Source: Terrimonas pollutisoli (lineage in GTDB: Bacteria; Bacteroidota; Bacteroidia; Chitinophagales; Chitinophagaceae). From it: a stretch of 64,000 nucleotides of DNA. The stretch is taken from positions 86,600 to 150,599 of the forward strand of contig NZ_JARKNA010000013.1 of the NCBI RefSeq assembly GCF_029360765.1, in the 5' to 3' direction. Below are positions 50,412 through 59,524 of the stretch, in pieces; position 1 is the stretch's first letter; each line of letters opens with the position of its first letter. Both the position numbers and the translations under genes were made by a program. The notes beneath the pieces are model-generated. The model searched no databases. It was not told the origin of the DNA and saw only the letters and a program-made list of their open reading frames with translations.

Positions 50412-51926
50412 ATGAGCAATATCAGGCGGCAAAGTATCATTTCTTCTTTCATTATTTATTTTGGTTTCGCTATTGGTTTGCTTAATACTTACTTTTTTAC
50501 CAAAGAAGGTCTTTTTACTGAAGCCGATTATGGGCTTGTCACCATCTTCATGTCCATTGCCACTATGATGATGGCTTTTGCCAGCATGGCCATGCCCTCC
50601 TATATTTTCAAATTCTATCCTTACTATCACCATCATTTACCGCGACAAAAAAACGACATGATCACCTGGGCATTGCTCGTGAGCCTGGTTGGTTTTTTAT
50701 TGGTAATGATCGCAGGCTGGTTTTTTAAAGATCTTGTGATCAGGAAATTTGGTAAAAATTCCCCGCAGCTCCTCACTTATTATTATTGGATATTTCCCAT
50801 GGGCCTGGGACTTACGATCTATTCTATCCTGGAGGGCTATAGCTGGAATTTGGGTAAAGCTTCCCTGGCAATATTTTTAAAGGAAGTACAATGGAGAGTA
50901 ATAATTACCATATTGATTATCCTTTTTTTAACCAATATTATACCTGACTTCAGTCTTTTTATTAAGCTATATTCATTTGCCTATCCCGCCATCGCTGCCG
51001 GTTTACTAGCATACCTGTTGATAACAAAAAAAATAAGCTTCACTTTTAAAATAAGTAAAGTAACCCGGCGATTTTTTAAAAAAATAATAACGCTTTGTTC
51101 TTTTGTTTATGCCGGGATTTTAATCTTTACTATTTCAAGAGTGTTTGACACCCTTGTCATTGCGTCTGTGTTACCGGACGGCATAGACAAAGCCGGGATA
51201 TTTGGCATCGCTACATTAATGACCAGTGTGATTCAGGCTCCTCAAAGAAGCATCATAGCTGTCTCTATTGGTCATTTGTCCAAGGCATGGAAGGACAAAA
51301 ACTGGGATACTATTCAAAGAATATATCAACGTTCATCTATCAACCTGTTGATCTTTTCAGCAGGAATTTATTTGCTCATTGCTTTGAATTATACAGAAGC
51401 CATCAAAACCTTTGGCTTAAAAGAAAGTTATCTAGGGGGATATGCAGCCTTCCTGCTATTAGGTTTAAGTATGGTGGTAGATATGGGCACGGGTGTTAAT
51501 GCGCAGATCATTGGCACTTCCACGGCCTGGCGCTTTGAATTGCTTAGCGGTATTATCTTATTAGCGCTGATGTTGCCGCTTACTTATCTCCTTGCTAAGC
51601 AATATGACATCATGGGGCCTGCATTGGCTAGCCTGATCTCCATCACCATCTATAATATTGTTCGTATTACTTTCTTATGGAAAAAATTTAAGCTATTTCC
51701 CTTTACGATGCAATCCCTTTATACAACAGTATTGGCGGCCGGCTGTTTTGCAGCTTGCTATTTTCTATTCAACAACATCTATGGATTTTGGGGCCTGGTA
51801 ATAAGAAGCCTTGCTTTTATTCTTCTTTATGGCGTTGGCGTATTATACCTGAAGTTATCACCGGACGTAATGCCTGTTATAACAACTATCCGTAAAAGAA
51901 TTGGGCTTATAAAAAAGGAAAGCTAA
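50412..51926 (+). CDS. polysaccharide flippase, MOP superfamily (Wzx-like)
   Basis: About twelve to fourteen transmembrane helices over 504 residues fit the MOP/PST flippase family (SIISSFIIYFGFAIGLLNTYFF at the N-terminus, a cluster of paired helices throughout). The start region MSNIRRQSIISSFIIYFGFAIG and the C-terminal polysaccharide-biosynthesis half (LVIASVLPDGIDKAGIFGIATLM, VVDMGTGVNAQIIGTS) are typical. It would flip lipid-linked oligosaccharides across the inner membrane. No glycosyltransferase or ligase genes are nearby, so the target glycan is unknown. It is convergent with the NlpC/P60 gene: one base separates the stops. Confidence 0.87.
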   Translation: MSNIRRQSIISSFIIYFGFAIGLLNTYFFTKEGLFTEADYGLVTIFMSIATMMMAFASMAMPSYIFKFYPYYHHHLPRQKNDMITWALLVSLVGFLLVMIAGWFFKDLVIRKFGKNSPQLLTYYYWIFPMGLGLTIYSILEGYSWNLGKASLAIFLKEVQWRVIITILIILFLTNIIPDFSLFIKLYSFAYPAIAAGLLAYLLITKKISFTFKISKVTRRFFKKIITLCSFVYAGILIFTISRVFDTLVIASVLPDGIDKAGIFGIATLMTSVIQAPQRSIIAVSIGHLSKAWKDKNWDTIQRIYQRSSINLLIFSAGIYLLIALNYTEAIKTFGLKESYLGGYAAFLLLGLSMVVDMGTGVNAQIIGTSTAWRFELLSGIILLALMLPLTYLLAKQYDIMGPALASLISITIYNIVRITFLWKKFKLFPFTMQSLYTTVLAAGCFAACYFLFNNIYGFWGLVIRSLAFILLYGVGVLYLKLSPDVMPVITTIRKRIGLIKKES

Positions 51927-51927
51927 A

Positions 51928-52647
51928 CTATTTGATATTAACTCCCGGTCTTTCGATGCGGCCTGTGCCTACGAAACGCTTGAGATAGTACGGGTCATAC
52001 ATATCACTCACTGTTACCCCGTATGCAGTAGATGCATGAATGAACTTATTGTTTTGAAGATAAATTCCGACATGTGATATACCACCGGTTGTATTGAAGA
52101 AAACCAAATCGCCTGTTTTCATTTCAGTGGCAGAGATAATGCGTGACATTCTATATTGGTCCCGTGCTGTACGCGGTAGTGATACGGCAAATGCAGAAAG
52201 ATAAACAGCCTGTACAAAAGCGGAACAATCGATACCGCTTTTTGTACTACCCCCATACCTGTAACGGGTGCCATACCATTCATCCACATGTTCCAATAAG
52301 GTATTATCCTGCAATTGCTCCACTTCAGTATTTAATAATATCGCATATTTAAGTTGAACAGGGGAGGCAGTTTCTAATGATGACTTTCTGTTTAAATAAT
52401 TTGAATTGGAAGAAGCAGTTTGTTTACCTGTGATTGACTTATTCGAAGTACTATTGGGACCAGAAGCTGAAGAATGTTCGACCGAAATATCATCTAAAAA
52501 TTTTACCTGTTTGCCTGAACCGGGATTACTCCTGGTATTGCTTGCACCTGACACCTGTTTACTGTTTGCAAGATTCAGGGGCTTCATGCTGGAGCAACTC
52601 GCCATTGAAACAATCGTAAATAAAGCAGGTATGATTTTTTTAAACAT
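51928..52647 (-). CDS. NlpC/P60-family lipoprotein (C40 peptidase)
   Basis: This is a 239-residue lipoprotein; lipobox SMASC places the Cys near residue 18. Residues about 25-95 are a Ser/Asn/Lys-rich linker. The C40 domain has the triad visible: Cys in GIDCSAFVQAVYLSA, His in GGISHVGIYL and His in KFIHASTAYGV, with the preceding YRYGGSTKSG and the GDLVFF motif. It should cleave peptidoglycan cross-bridges or stem peptides in the periplasm. It has its own promoter region, which contains a 12 bp perfect inverted repeat at 52712-52739, about 65 bp upstream. Confidence 0.92.
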   Translation of the reverse strand: MFKKIIPALFTIVSMASCSSMKPLNLANSKQVSGASNTRSNPGSGKQVKFLDDISVEHSSASGPNSTSNKSITGKQTASSNSNYLNRKSSLETASPVQLKYAILLNTEVEQLQDNTLLEHVDEWYGTRYRYGGSTKSGIDCSAFVQAVYLSAFAVSLPRTARDQYRMSRIISATEMKTGDLVFFNTTGGISHVGIYLQNNKFIHASTAYGVTVSDMYDPYYLKRFVGTGRIERPGVNIK

Positions 52648-53086
52648 AGACTTCCTTAGTTATTCGGCTGGTTCAAAAATCATGCAAAAATATACTTAAT
52701 AAACATCAAAAAATCAAAAATCAGCCGTGATTTTTGATTAAGATGAGATGCCCAGCTTAACCTACTGTTTTAAAGTTGGTTAACACTAAGCCTTTTATTT
52801 AATATCCCCAACATTGCTGGAATATGCTTACTATAAACAGCGGATGAGCCCTTGCTTAATGATAAAGCTTATGAACTATCTATGATAAACGATGAAGATA
52901 TAAGATAAAATAATAACGGATTGAACCTGTATTCGGGATCCTATCGCCCGGCCTACGCTGATAAAAAGAAAGACAAAAAATTCTAACAGGCTTTCAACAT
53001 TCAGTCAACAACATATTTTATTCCGTAAAAGAATCGGAAATTCGCTCTTTGGCTTTACTTTTCCTGACTCATTCGCTATTGTGACC
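52648..53086. promoter_or_regulatory. divergent spacer with a 12 bp perfect inverted repeat
   Basis: AATCAAAAATCA (52712-52723) and TGATTTTTGATT (52728-52739) flank GCCG. It lies between the divergent NlpC/P60 gene and dnaE, nearer the former. It may be an operator or a stem in a 5' leader. The rest of the spacer, about 350 bp, shows no gene and no further clear signal. Confidence 0.5.
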
Positions 53087-56000
53087 ATGAAATTTTCCCA
53101 TTTACACGTACACACTCAATTTTCGCTGCTTGACGGAGCCGCCTCTATTCAAAATCTTTATAAAAAAGCGATCAAAGACGGAATGCCGGCGTTGGCCATC
53201 AGTGACCACGGCAATATGTTTGGCGCTTTTGAATTTGTTGCCGAGGCTTATAAACATAAAGACGAAAATGGCAAATTGAAAGTAAAGCCCGTTGTTGGCT
53301 GCGAATTTTATGTCACCGTCAATCGTCATCAAAAGACCTTCACGAAAGAGCAAAAAGATGTTCGTCATCACCAGATACTACTCGCAAAAAACGAACAGGG
53401 ATACAGAAACCTGGTAAAACTAACTTCTCTTGGTTTTATTGAAGGCATGTATAGCAAGTATCCCCGGATTGACAAAGAATTGATTCTTCAATACCACGAA
53501 GGCCTGATTGCAACTACCTGCTGCCTGGGAGCATCGGTTCCACAGGCCATCCTGCGCAAAGGAGAGGAAGAAGGAGAAAATGAATTTAAATGGTGGCTCA
53601 ATATTTTCCAGCAGGATTTTTATGTTGAACTGCAGCGCCACGGTATGGCTGAACAGGATAAGGTGAACGAAGTATTAATAAAGTTTGCAAAGAAGTATAA
53701 TGTAAAAATTATTGCAAGCAATGATTCACATTATGTAGATCAAAGTGATTTCAATGCCCATGATATTTTATTATGTATTAACACCGGCGAAAAAATAGCC
53801 ACCCCTGCCCTTCGTGACTTTGCCGATGATGATGTTAATATTAAGGGCAAGCGTTTTGCATTTCCCAACGATCAATTTTATTTTAAGACAACGGAAGAAA
53901 TGAGCAAAGTGTTCAATGATCTTCCTGAAGCTATTGATAATACTAACGAGATCGTCGATAAAATTGATATTCTGAATTTAAAAAGGGATATCCTCTTACC
54001 TTTTTTCCAGGTGCCAAAAGAATTTTCGTCGCAGGATGAGTACCTCGAACATATCACCTGGGATGGAGCAAAACAGCGATATAAGGAGATCACACCTGAA
54101 ATTGATGAACGCCTCCGCTTTGAATTGTTTACCATCAAAACGATGGGCTTTGCGGGTTACTTTTTAATCGTAAGTGATTTTATCAAGGCTGGTCGTGATA
54201 TTGGTGTGTTTATTGGTCCCGGCCGTGGTTCCGCTGCAGGGTCAGTAGTGGCTTACTGTACGGGCATCACTAATATCGATCCTATCAAATACAATTTGCT
54301 GTTTGAAAGATTTTTGAATCCGGATCGTAAATCAATGCCCGATATCGATACCGATTTTGATGACGAAGGAAGGCAAAAAGTAATTGACTACGTTGTTGAT
54401 AAATATGGGAAGAACCAGGTAGCACAGATTATTACCTATGGTACGATGGCTGCTAAATCGAGCATTGCCGATGTTGCAAGAGTGATGGATGTACCCTTAC
54501 CTGAAAGCAGGGCTTTATCAAAATTAGTTCCGGAAAGACCGGGCGTCGAATTGCGAAGAGTGTTGCATGCACCGATGAGAATAAAAGATGGTGAAAAATC
54601 TTTGGAAGAAAAAGAAGGGCTCGGCGGTGACGATTTTGAAAGCGTAAAAAAGATCCGCGAGATATATAACCAGGAAAATACTTTATTGAGTAAAGTATTG
54701 CATGAAGCTGAGCGACTGGAAGGTTCTGTTCGCAATACAGGCATTCACGCCGCAGGTATCATCATTGCGCCGAAAGATTTGACCGAGCTTATTCCGGTTG
54801 CCGTGGCAAAAGACTCTCCGCTTTGGGTAACACAGATAGAAGGAAATGTGATCGAAGAAGCCGGTGTAATCAAAATGGACTTTTTGGGACTGAAGACATT
54901 GACCATTATAAAAAATGCGCTTCAGCTCATCAAACAAAACCATGGGGTCGATATCAATATTGATGAGATACCGCTTGATGATGTGAAGACATTTGAACTT
55001 TATCAACATGCGTCGACCATTGGTACGTTCCAGTTTGAAAGTCCCGGCATGCAGAAATATTTGCGGGAATTAAAACCAGATAAGTTTGGCGACCTGATTG
55101 CGATGAATGCCTTGTACCGTCCCGGTCCAATTGCTTACATTCCTAATTATATCGATCGTAAACATGGCCGTGAAGCCATTACCTACGACCTTCCTGAAAT
55201 GCAGGAATATCTCGAAGAAACCTACGGTATCACGGTGTACCAGGAGCAGGTAATGTTGCTGGCGCAAAAGCTGGCAGGATTTAGCAAGGGGGATGCAGAC
55301 GTGTTGCGAAAAGCGATGGGTAAAAAACAAAAAGCGGTGCTTGATAAGATGAAAGCACAGTTTATTAGCGGCGCAAAAGCCAAGTCTTTGCCCCAAGACA
55401 AACTGGAGAAGATCTGGACCGACTGGGAAGCCTTTGCCCAATACGCATTCAACAAATCTCACTCTACCTGCTATGCTTATGTAGCTTATCAAACTGCCTA
55501 CTTGAAAGCTCACTATCCTGCTGAGTACATGGCGGCAGTATTGAACAACGCCGGCAGTATTGATAAGATCACTTTCTTCATGGAAGAATGTAAGCGAATG
55601 GGAATAAAAGTGCTCGGGCCGGATATCAATGAATCGCTGAAAGGTTTTGCCGTAAATCAGGCTGGCGAAATTCGATTTGGGTTAGGCGGATTAAAAGGTG
55701 TTGGTGAAGCAGCCGTTGAAAGCATAATCGCAGAGAGAAAAAAAGGCGGATCATATCCCAATATTTTTGATTTTATCAAACGAGTCAACCAGCGAACCGT
55801 TAATAAGAAAACATTGGAAAGCCTGGCTTATGCCGGCGGCTTTGATTGTTTTACCGAACACCATCGGGCCCAGTATTTTAATGTTCCGGAGGGTGAAACC
55901 GCTACTGGCCTGGAAAGAGTTATTAGATATGGCCAGATTATTTCTTCGCAGAATGCGACAACAGCAAATACATTATTTGGCGACCTCCCAATTAGCATGG

Positions 56001-56710
56001 AGATCCCCCCGCCCCGTTTGCCCGACTGCTTGCCCTGGCCATTGGTAGTCCAGCTTGATTATGAAAAAGAAGTGACCGGGATGTTCCTGAGTGGTCACCC
56101 CTTGGATCATTACCGTTTTGAAATGAAACACTACGGCATTACTTCGGTCGCCGATTTCAATGAATTTAAGGAGGCCATTAAAATGCAGTCAAACCCCGGC
56201 CGTACTTTCCGGCTGTTGGTTTTGGTGACGGGTGTGCAACACCGGGTGGCGCAAAAAAGCGGCAATAAATATGGCAGTTATGTTATTGAAGATTTTTCGG
56301 GCAAGACAGATTTTGCCTTGTTCAGCGAAGACTATATGCGGCTATCACCCTACCTGCAGCAAGGTGCTTCTGTTTGCATCACCGGTTTTTTCAAGGCCCG
56401 GTACAACCAGGGAGAATTTGAGTTTAAGGTGCAGCAGGTTTCCCTGGCCGAAACGTTAAAAAAGCAGCTGACCAAGCAGGTCAACGTGCAGGTTCATCCA
56501 CAGCTGATTGATAAAGACATGATAGAATTCGTAGAGAAAAACCTGAAGAACCATCCCGGGCAATGCGCTTTGAAGCTTATTGTAAGTGAGCCTAAAAACG
56601 ACTTGAGGATCAGCCTGGTAACGACGGGAAGAGGATTTGAAATGAACGAGGAAATGATCCATTTTTTAGAAGAAAAGCCCGAACTGGATGTGCAGGTAGT
56701 AACTACTTAA
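53087..56710 (+). CDS. dnaE: DNA polymerase III alpha subunit
   Basis: This is the replicative polymerase. The N-terminal PHP domain (SHLHVHTQFSLLDGAA), the polymerase palm with DIDTDFDDEGR carrying catalytic aspartates, GPGRGSAAGSVVAYCTG, IHAAGIIIAP, NALYRPGP and the FNKSHSTCYAYVAYQTAYLKAHYP region are all canonical. The helix-hairpin-helix GLGGLKGVGEAAV and the C-terminal OB fold (VAQKSGNKYGSYVIEDFSGK) follow. From the ATG at 53087 it is 1207 residues, about normal. A GTG at 53081 is an alternative that adds two residues. It is on its own strand with trxA 170 bp downstream. Confidence 0.97.
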   Translation: MKFSHLHVHTQFSLLDGAASIQNLYKKAIKDGMPALAISDHGNMFGAFEFVAEAYKHKDENGKLKVKPVVGCEFYVTVNRHQKTFTKEQKDVRHHQILLAKNEQGYRNLVKLTSLGFIEGMYSKYPRIDKELILQYHEGLIATTCCLGASVPQAILRKGEEEGENEFKWWLNIFQQDFYVELQRHGMAEQDKVNEVLIKFAKKYNVKIIASNDSHYVDQSDFNAHDILLCINTGEKIATPALRDFADDDVNIKGKRFAFPNDQFYFKTTEEMSKVFNDLPEAIDNTNEIVDKIDILNLKRDILLPFFQVPKEFSSQDEYLEHITWDGAKQRYKEITPEIDERLRFELFTIKTMGFAGYFLIVSDFIKAGRDIGVFIGPGRGSAAGSVVAYCTGITNIDPIKYNLLFERFLNPDRKSMPDIDTDFDDEGRQKVIDYVVDKYGKNQVAQIITYGTMAAKSSIADVARVMDVPLPESRALSKLVPERPGVELRRVLHAPMRIKDGEKSLEEKEGLGGDDFESVKKIREIYNQENTLLSKVLHEAERLEGSVRNTGIHAAGIIIAPKDLTELIPVAVAKDSPLWVTQIEGNVIEEAGVIKMDFLGLKTLTIIKNALQLIKQNHGVDINIDEIPLDDVKTFELYQHASTIGTFQFESPGMQKYLRELKPDKFGDLIAMNALYRPGPIAYIPNYIDRKHGREAITYDLPEMQEYLEETYGITVYQEQVMLLAQKLAGFSKGDADVLRKAMGKKQKAVLDKMKAQFISGAKAKSLPQDKLEKIWTDWEAFAQYAFNKSHSTCYAYVAYQTAYLKAHYPAEYMAAVLNNAGSIDKITFFMEECKRMGIKVLGPDINESLKGFAVNQAGEIRFGLGGLKGVGEAAVESIIAERKKGGSYPNIFDFIKRVNQRTVNKKTLESLAYAGGFDCFTEHHRAQYFNVPEGETATGLERVIRYGQIISSQNATTANTLFGDLPISMEIPPPRLPDCLPWPLVVQLDYEKEVTGMFLSGHPLDHYRFEMKHYGITSVADFNEFKEAIKMQSNPGRTFRLLVLVTGVQHRVAQKSGNKYGSYVIEDFSGKTDFALFSEDYMRLSPYLQQGASVCITGFFKARYNQGEFEFKVQQVSLAETLKKQLTKQVNVQVHPQLIDKDMIEFVEKNLKNHPGQCALKLIVSEPKNDLRISLVTTGRGFEMNEEMIHFLEEKPELDVQVVTT

Positions 56711-56820
56711 CGGATATAGAAATTTTACCAGTAATGTCAGCTATTTGGTACAAGTTTGTATAAATAATGACAACTTTTACACAACTTTCTGCCAACAATG
56801 CCTGTTAATTATATCGGACT

Positions 56821-56828
56821 TAAATTTG
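56821..56828 (+). promoter_or_regulatory. -7 element upstream of trxA
   Basis: TAAATTTG matches the TAnnTTTG consensus exactly and lies 52 bp before the trxA ATG. No TTTG box is seen at the optimal distance. It would give trxA its own transcript separate from dnaE. Confidence 0.5.
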
Positions 56829-56880
56829 CAACCCCTAAGAATATTTAAAGAAAAAATCTTAAAAATTTAAAATAAAGACA

Positions 56881-57198
56881 ATGGCAAAAGAATTCAATGA
56901 TGCGAACTTCCAGGCGGATGTACTGGCTTCAGATAAACTGACTGTGGTAGATTTTTGGGCTGAATGGTGCGGTCCTTGCCGGGCAATCGGACCGGTTATC
57001 GAAGAATTATCCAAAGAGTATGATGGTAAAGTAAACGTAGGAAAGGTGAACGTTGATAACAATCCCCAGGTTTCCATGAACTATGGTATCACTTCTATCC
57101 CCGCTATACTTTTTATCAAAGGCGGACAGGTGGTTGATAAGCTCGTAGGTGCTCAACCTAAAGGTAATTTTGTAAAAAAGATCGAAGCTCACCTGTAA
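56881..57198 (+). CDS. trxA: thioredoxin
   Basis: This is a 105-residue cytoplasmic thioredoxin with the WCGPC active site (C30 and C33) in VDFWAEWCGPCR, the cis-proline in GITSIPAILFIKGG, and the conserved buried Asp in TVVDFW. It is reduced by thioredoxin reductase and supplies electrons to ribonucleotide reductase, MsrA and others; the lipoprotein MsrA in this window is extracytoplasmic and would need a relay. A strong terminator follows directly. Normal length, no oddities. Confidence 0.97.
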   Translation: MAKEFNDANFQADVLASDKLTVVDFWAEWCGPCRAIGPVIEELSKEYDGKVNVGKVNVDNNPQVSMNYGITSIPAILFIKGGQVVDKLVGAQPKGNFVKKIEAHL

Positions 57199-57220
57199 GC
57201 TTCTTTATCAATAAAGTCGC

Positions 57221-57248
57221 AACCCCGTTCATCCGAACGGGGTTTTTT
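57221..57248 (+). terminator. intrinsic terminator of trxA
   Basis: AACCCCGTTC (57221-57230) and GAACGGGGTT (57235-57244) have a 4 nt loop, followed by four further T. It begins 23 bp past the trxA stop. Confidence 0.95.
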
Positions 57249-57577
57249 AGTTTTTATTTGGCCAGCGGCCGTGCTACTATCATCGTCTGTTGTGTCACTC
57301 ACTTCATCGTTCGGTAATTCTACTGAGCTTATCGAAGTATCAGCATTTTTTCGAAAACATTGACCTGTTTTTTCCGGCGTTTGTAATGTGATTAGATAGC
57401 CCTGTCCACTTTATGATTTAAGGACAATCTGAAATGTATTTGCGCTACTGTGTAGGCGTAGCGTATTTTCTATAGAGCCTGAAAAGAATGGGTTGAAAAA
57501 TTGTTTGAAATTTTAAGTAGCGTATTTTAGCAGAATACACTCGTTATTGGCAACCGCTTGCCGACAATGCTAACATC
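57249..57577. other. gene-free spacer with repeat phrases
   Basis: No gene is seen here. It holds the phrase GTTGTGTCACTCACTTCATC with CGTTCGG behind it (57289-57314), whose relatives lie at 14-39, 15896-15916 (opposite strand) and about 17270-17295. A direct repeat TAGCGTATTTT occurs twice (about 57467 and 57517). Confidence 0.6.
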
Positions 57578-58195
57578 ATGGGGAGCGTAAAAAAAAGTGT
57601 AATAATGGCACCAACACCAAAAAACGGAAACGAGATGCAGGTTGTTTCGTTTGCTTCTTCAAAAGAATGGAGAAAGTGGATTGCAGAGAATCATGCTAAA
57701 TCAAACGGAGCTTGGCTGCGGTTCTTTAAAAAAGATTCAGGCGAAAAAACCGTTACATACTCTGAAGCTCTCGAAGAAGCGTTGTGTTATGGTTGGATTG
57801 ACGGGCAAGCGAACAAGTATGATGCTAAATCTTACATTCAAAAATTTACACCACGAAGACCTAAAAGTATTTGGTCTAAAAGAAATACCGAAAAAGCTGA
57901 ACGCTTAATTCAGGAAGGCAAAATGAAAAAAGCGGGGATGCAACAAGTGGAATTGGCTAAAGCCGACGGTCGCTGGCAACAGGCGTATGATTCGTCTAAA
58001 AATATGAAAGTGCCAGAAGATTTTTTACAACAGCTTTCAAAGAATAAAAAAGCAAAAACTTTTTTTGACGGATTAAACAAGGCAAATCTATATGCCATCG
58101 CATGGCGGTTGCAAACAGCGAAGAAGCCCGAAACAAGAGAGAAGAGGTTAAAGGAAATTCTGGAAATGATGAGTGAAGGAAAAAAATTTCATTAA
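57578..58195 (+). CDS. YdeI/OmpD-associated family protein
   Basis: This 205-residue soluble protein matches the YdeI/OmpD-associated ('bacteriocin-protection') family: SKEWRKWIAENHAKSNGAWLRF, EALEEALCYGWIDGQANKYD, QKFTPRRPKSIWSKRN and the C-terminal AYDSSKNMKVPEDFLQQLSKNKKAK with AIAWRLQTAKKPETREKRL. The biochemical role of the family is not settled. The N-terminal about 18 residues precede the conserved part; an ATG within them (57605) is an alternative start. It stands alone with long spacers on both sides, a common state for horizontally moving single genes. Confidence 0.9.
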   Translation: MGSVKKSVIMAPTPKNGNEMQVVSFASSKEWRKWIAENHAKSNGAWLRFFKKDSGEKTVTYSEALEEALCYGWIDGQANKYDAKSYIQKFTPRRPKSIWSKRNTEKAERLIQEGKMKKAGMQQVELAKADGRWQQAYDSSKNMKVPEDFLQQLSKNKKAKTFFDGLNKANLYAIAWRLQTAKKPETREKRLKEILEMMSEGKKFH

Positions 58196-58315
58196 CAACT
58201 AACAAGCAAGTAACAACTACAATATCAATACATCAAACGATGTTTCTGCGGAATTCAGGCTTTACAGCTTCGTGGCAAAAGTGCGGTGACATTCTCTTAT
58301 AATTGAAAAAAGTAA

Positions 58316-59245
58316 ATGGACAAACAACAAATAATTGACTGGTTACTGGAAGGAGATGTTTCTATACAATATCAAGTTTGGCGTGATTTATTGGGAGTTG
58401 ACAAAAAGAAACTTCAGAACAGAATAGCGAATGAAGGATGGGGGCTGAAATTTCTGTCAAAACGTAATTCAGATGGTCATTGGGGCTATAAATTCTATCA
58501 ACCCAAATGGACTTCTACTTTTTACACATTACTTGATCTTCGCAATTTAAATTGCCCTTCAGACAACAAAATTGCCAAAGAAACTATTGAACTTGTTTTA
58601 CAAAATGGCAAAGCCGATGATGGAGGAATTCCATTGGGACAATCCACAACCCGGTATAGTGATGTTTGTGCAAACGGTATGTTTTTAAATTATGCTTCCT
58701 ATTTCAATACACCTGAAAAGAAGTTGCATTCCATAGTTGATAGTATTTTAGGTGAGATTATGCCAGATGGAGGATTTAACTGCAGGACAACAAGAAGTGG
58801 AGCTAAACACAGCTCATTGCATTCCACTACTTCAGTTCTCGAAGGGTTCACCGAATTTCAGAAAGCGGGCTACGCCTACAGAAAGAAAGAAATATCTGAT
58901 GCTATTAAAACAGGAGTTGAATTTATCCTGATACACCGGTTATTTTTATCAGACAGAACAGGTGAAATAATTGATAAAAATTTCTTGAAGTTAACTTATC
59001 CCGGCAGGTGGCGATATGACATTCTGCGAGCTATGGATTATTTTCAATATGCAGGGGTTAAAAGGGACAACAGAATGACAGATGCATTGACCTATTTGAT
59101 TAAAAAGCAAAATAAAGACGGAACATGGAATATGCAGGCTGCTCATTCAGGACAGGTACACTTTATAATGGAGAAAGCGGGTAAACCAAGCAGATGGAAC
59201 ACTTTAAGAATGTTACGTGTAATGAAACATTTTAAAATTGAATAA
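58316..59245 (+). CDS. prenyltransferase/squalene-oxidase-like alpha-alpha toroid protein
   Basis: This 309-residue protein has repeat units of the terpenoid-cyclase/prenyltransferase toroid type: RNSDGHWGYKFYQPKW, ADDGGIPLGQS, MPDGGFNCRTTRSG and KKQNKDGTWNMQA resemble QW-like motifs with conserved DG(G/H/T)W turns. No cyclase DxDD motif or zinc triad of protein prenyltransferases is obvious, so it may be a non-catalytic or divergent member. It has no signal peptide. It is on the same strand as the YdeI-like gene with 120 bp between them, and no other terpenoid gene is in the window. Confidence 0.75.
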   Translation: MDKQQIIDWLLEGDVSIQYQVWRDLLGVDKKKLQNRIANEGWGLKFLSKRNSDGHWGYKFYQPKWTSTFYTLLDLRNLNCPSDNKIAKETIELVLQNGKADDGGIPLGQSTTRYSDVCANGMFLNYASYFNTPEKKLHSIVDSILGEIMPDGGFNCRTTRSGAKHSSLHSTTSVLEGFTEFQKAGYAYRKKEISDAIKTGVEFILIHRLFLSDRTGEIIDKNFLKLTYPGRWRYDILRAMDYFQYAGVKRDNRMTDALTYLIKKQNKDGTWNMQAAHSGQVHFIMEKAGKPSRWNTLRMLRVMKHFKIE

Positions 59246-59263
59246 CTACAGCTATTAAGGCTT

Positions 59264-59442
59264 TTGCGTCAGGCGGGCTGAAGTGCAAGACTCAACGGCA
59301 GTTTTTCAATAAACTTTTTTGCTTCAATTTCCCGCCCGAATGCAAAGCCCCAAGCCGTAAGCTGCAACCTCACTCCTTCATCCACATCACTGAATTTTCT
59401 TCACCAAATTCTTCAGCCATGGTTCGTGTCCCCACGAACCAT
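59264..59442. repeat. structured spacer: bulged hairpin and a 10 bp palindrome
   Basis: GGCGGG-C-TGAAG-T-GCAA (from 59272) pairs imperfectly with the segment TTTGCTTCAATTTCCCGCC read toward 59336, giving a bulged stem. Further on, ATGGTTCGTG (59419-59428) and CACGAACCAT (59433-59442) form a perfect hairpin with TCCC loop. The spacer lies between convergent genes and contains no T-tract terminator. Confidence 0.6.
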
Positions 59443-59524
59443 ATAAATAATACGATTTTCGGTTCGCTGAGACACGAGACAATAGGCAATATATTCAGCG
59501 TATTCAGCTAACAAAATGTATCCG

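Noticed and set aside
48609..51926. A transporter or polysaccharide operon linking the peptide-binding lipoprotein and the flippase
   Set aside because: The two genes are on opposite strands, divergent, and neither has its usual partner genes nearby.
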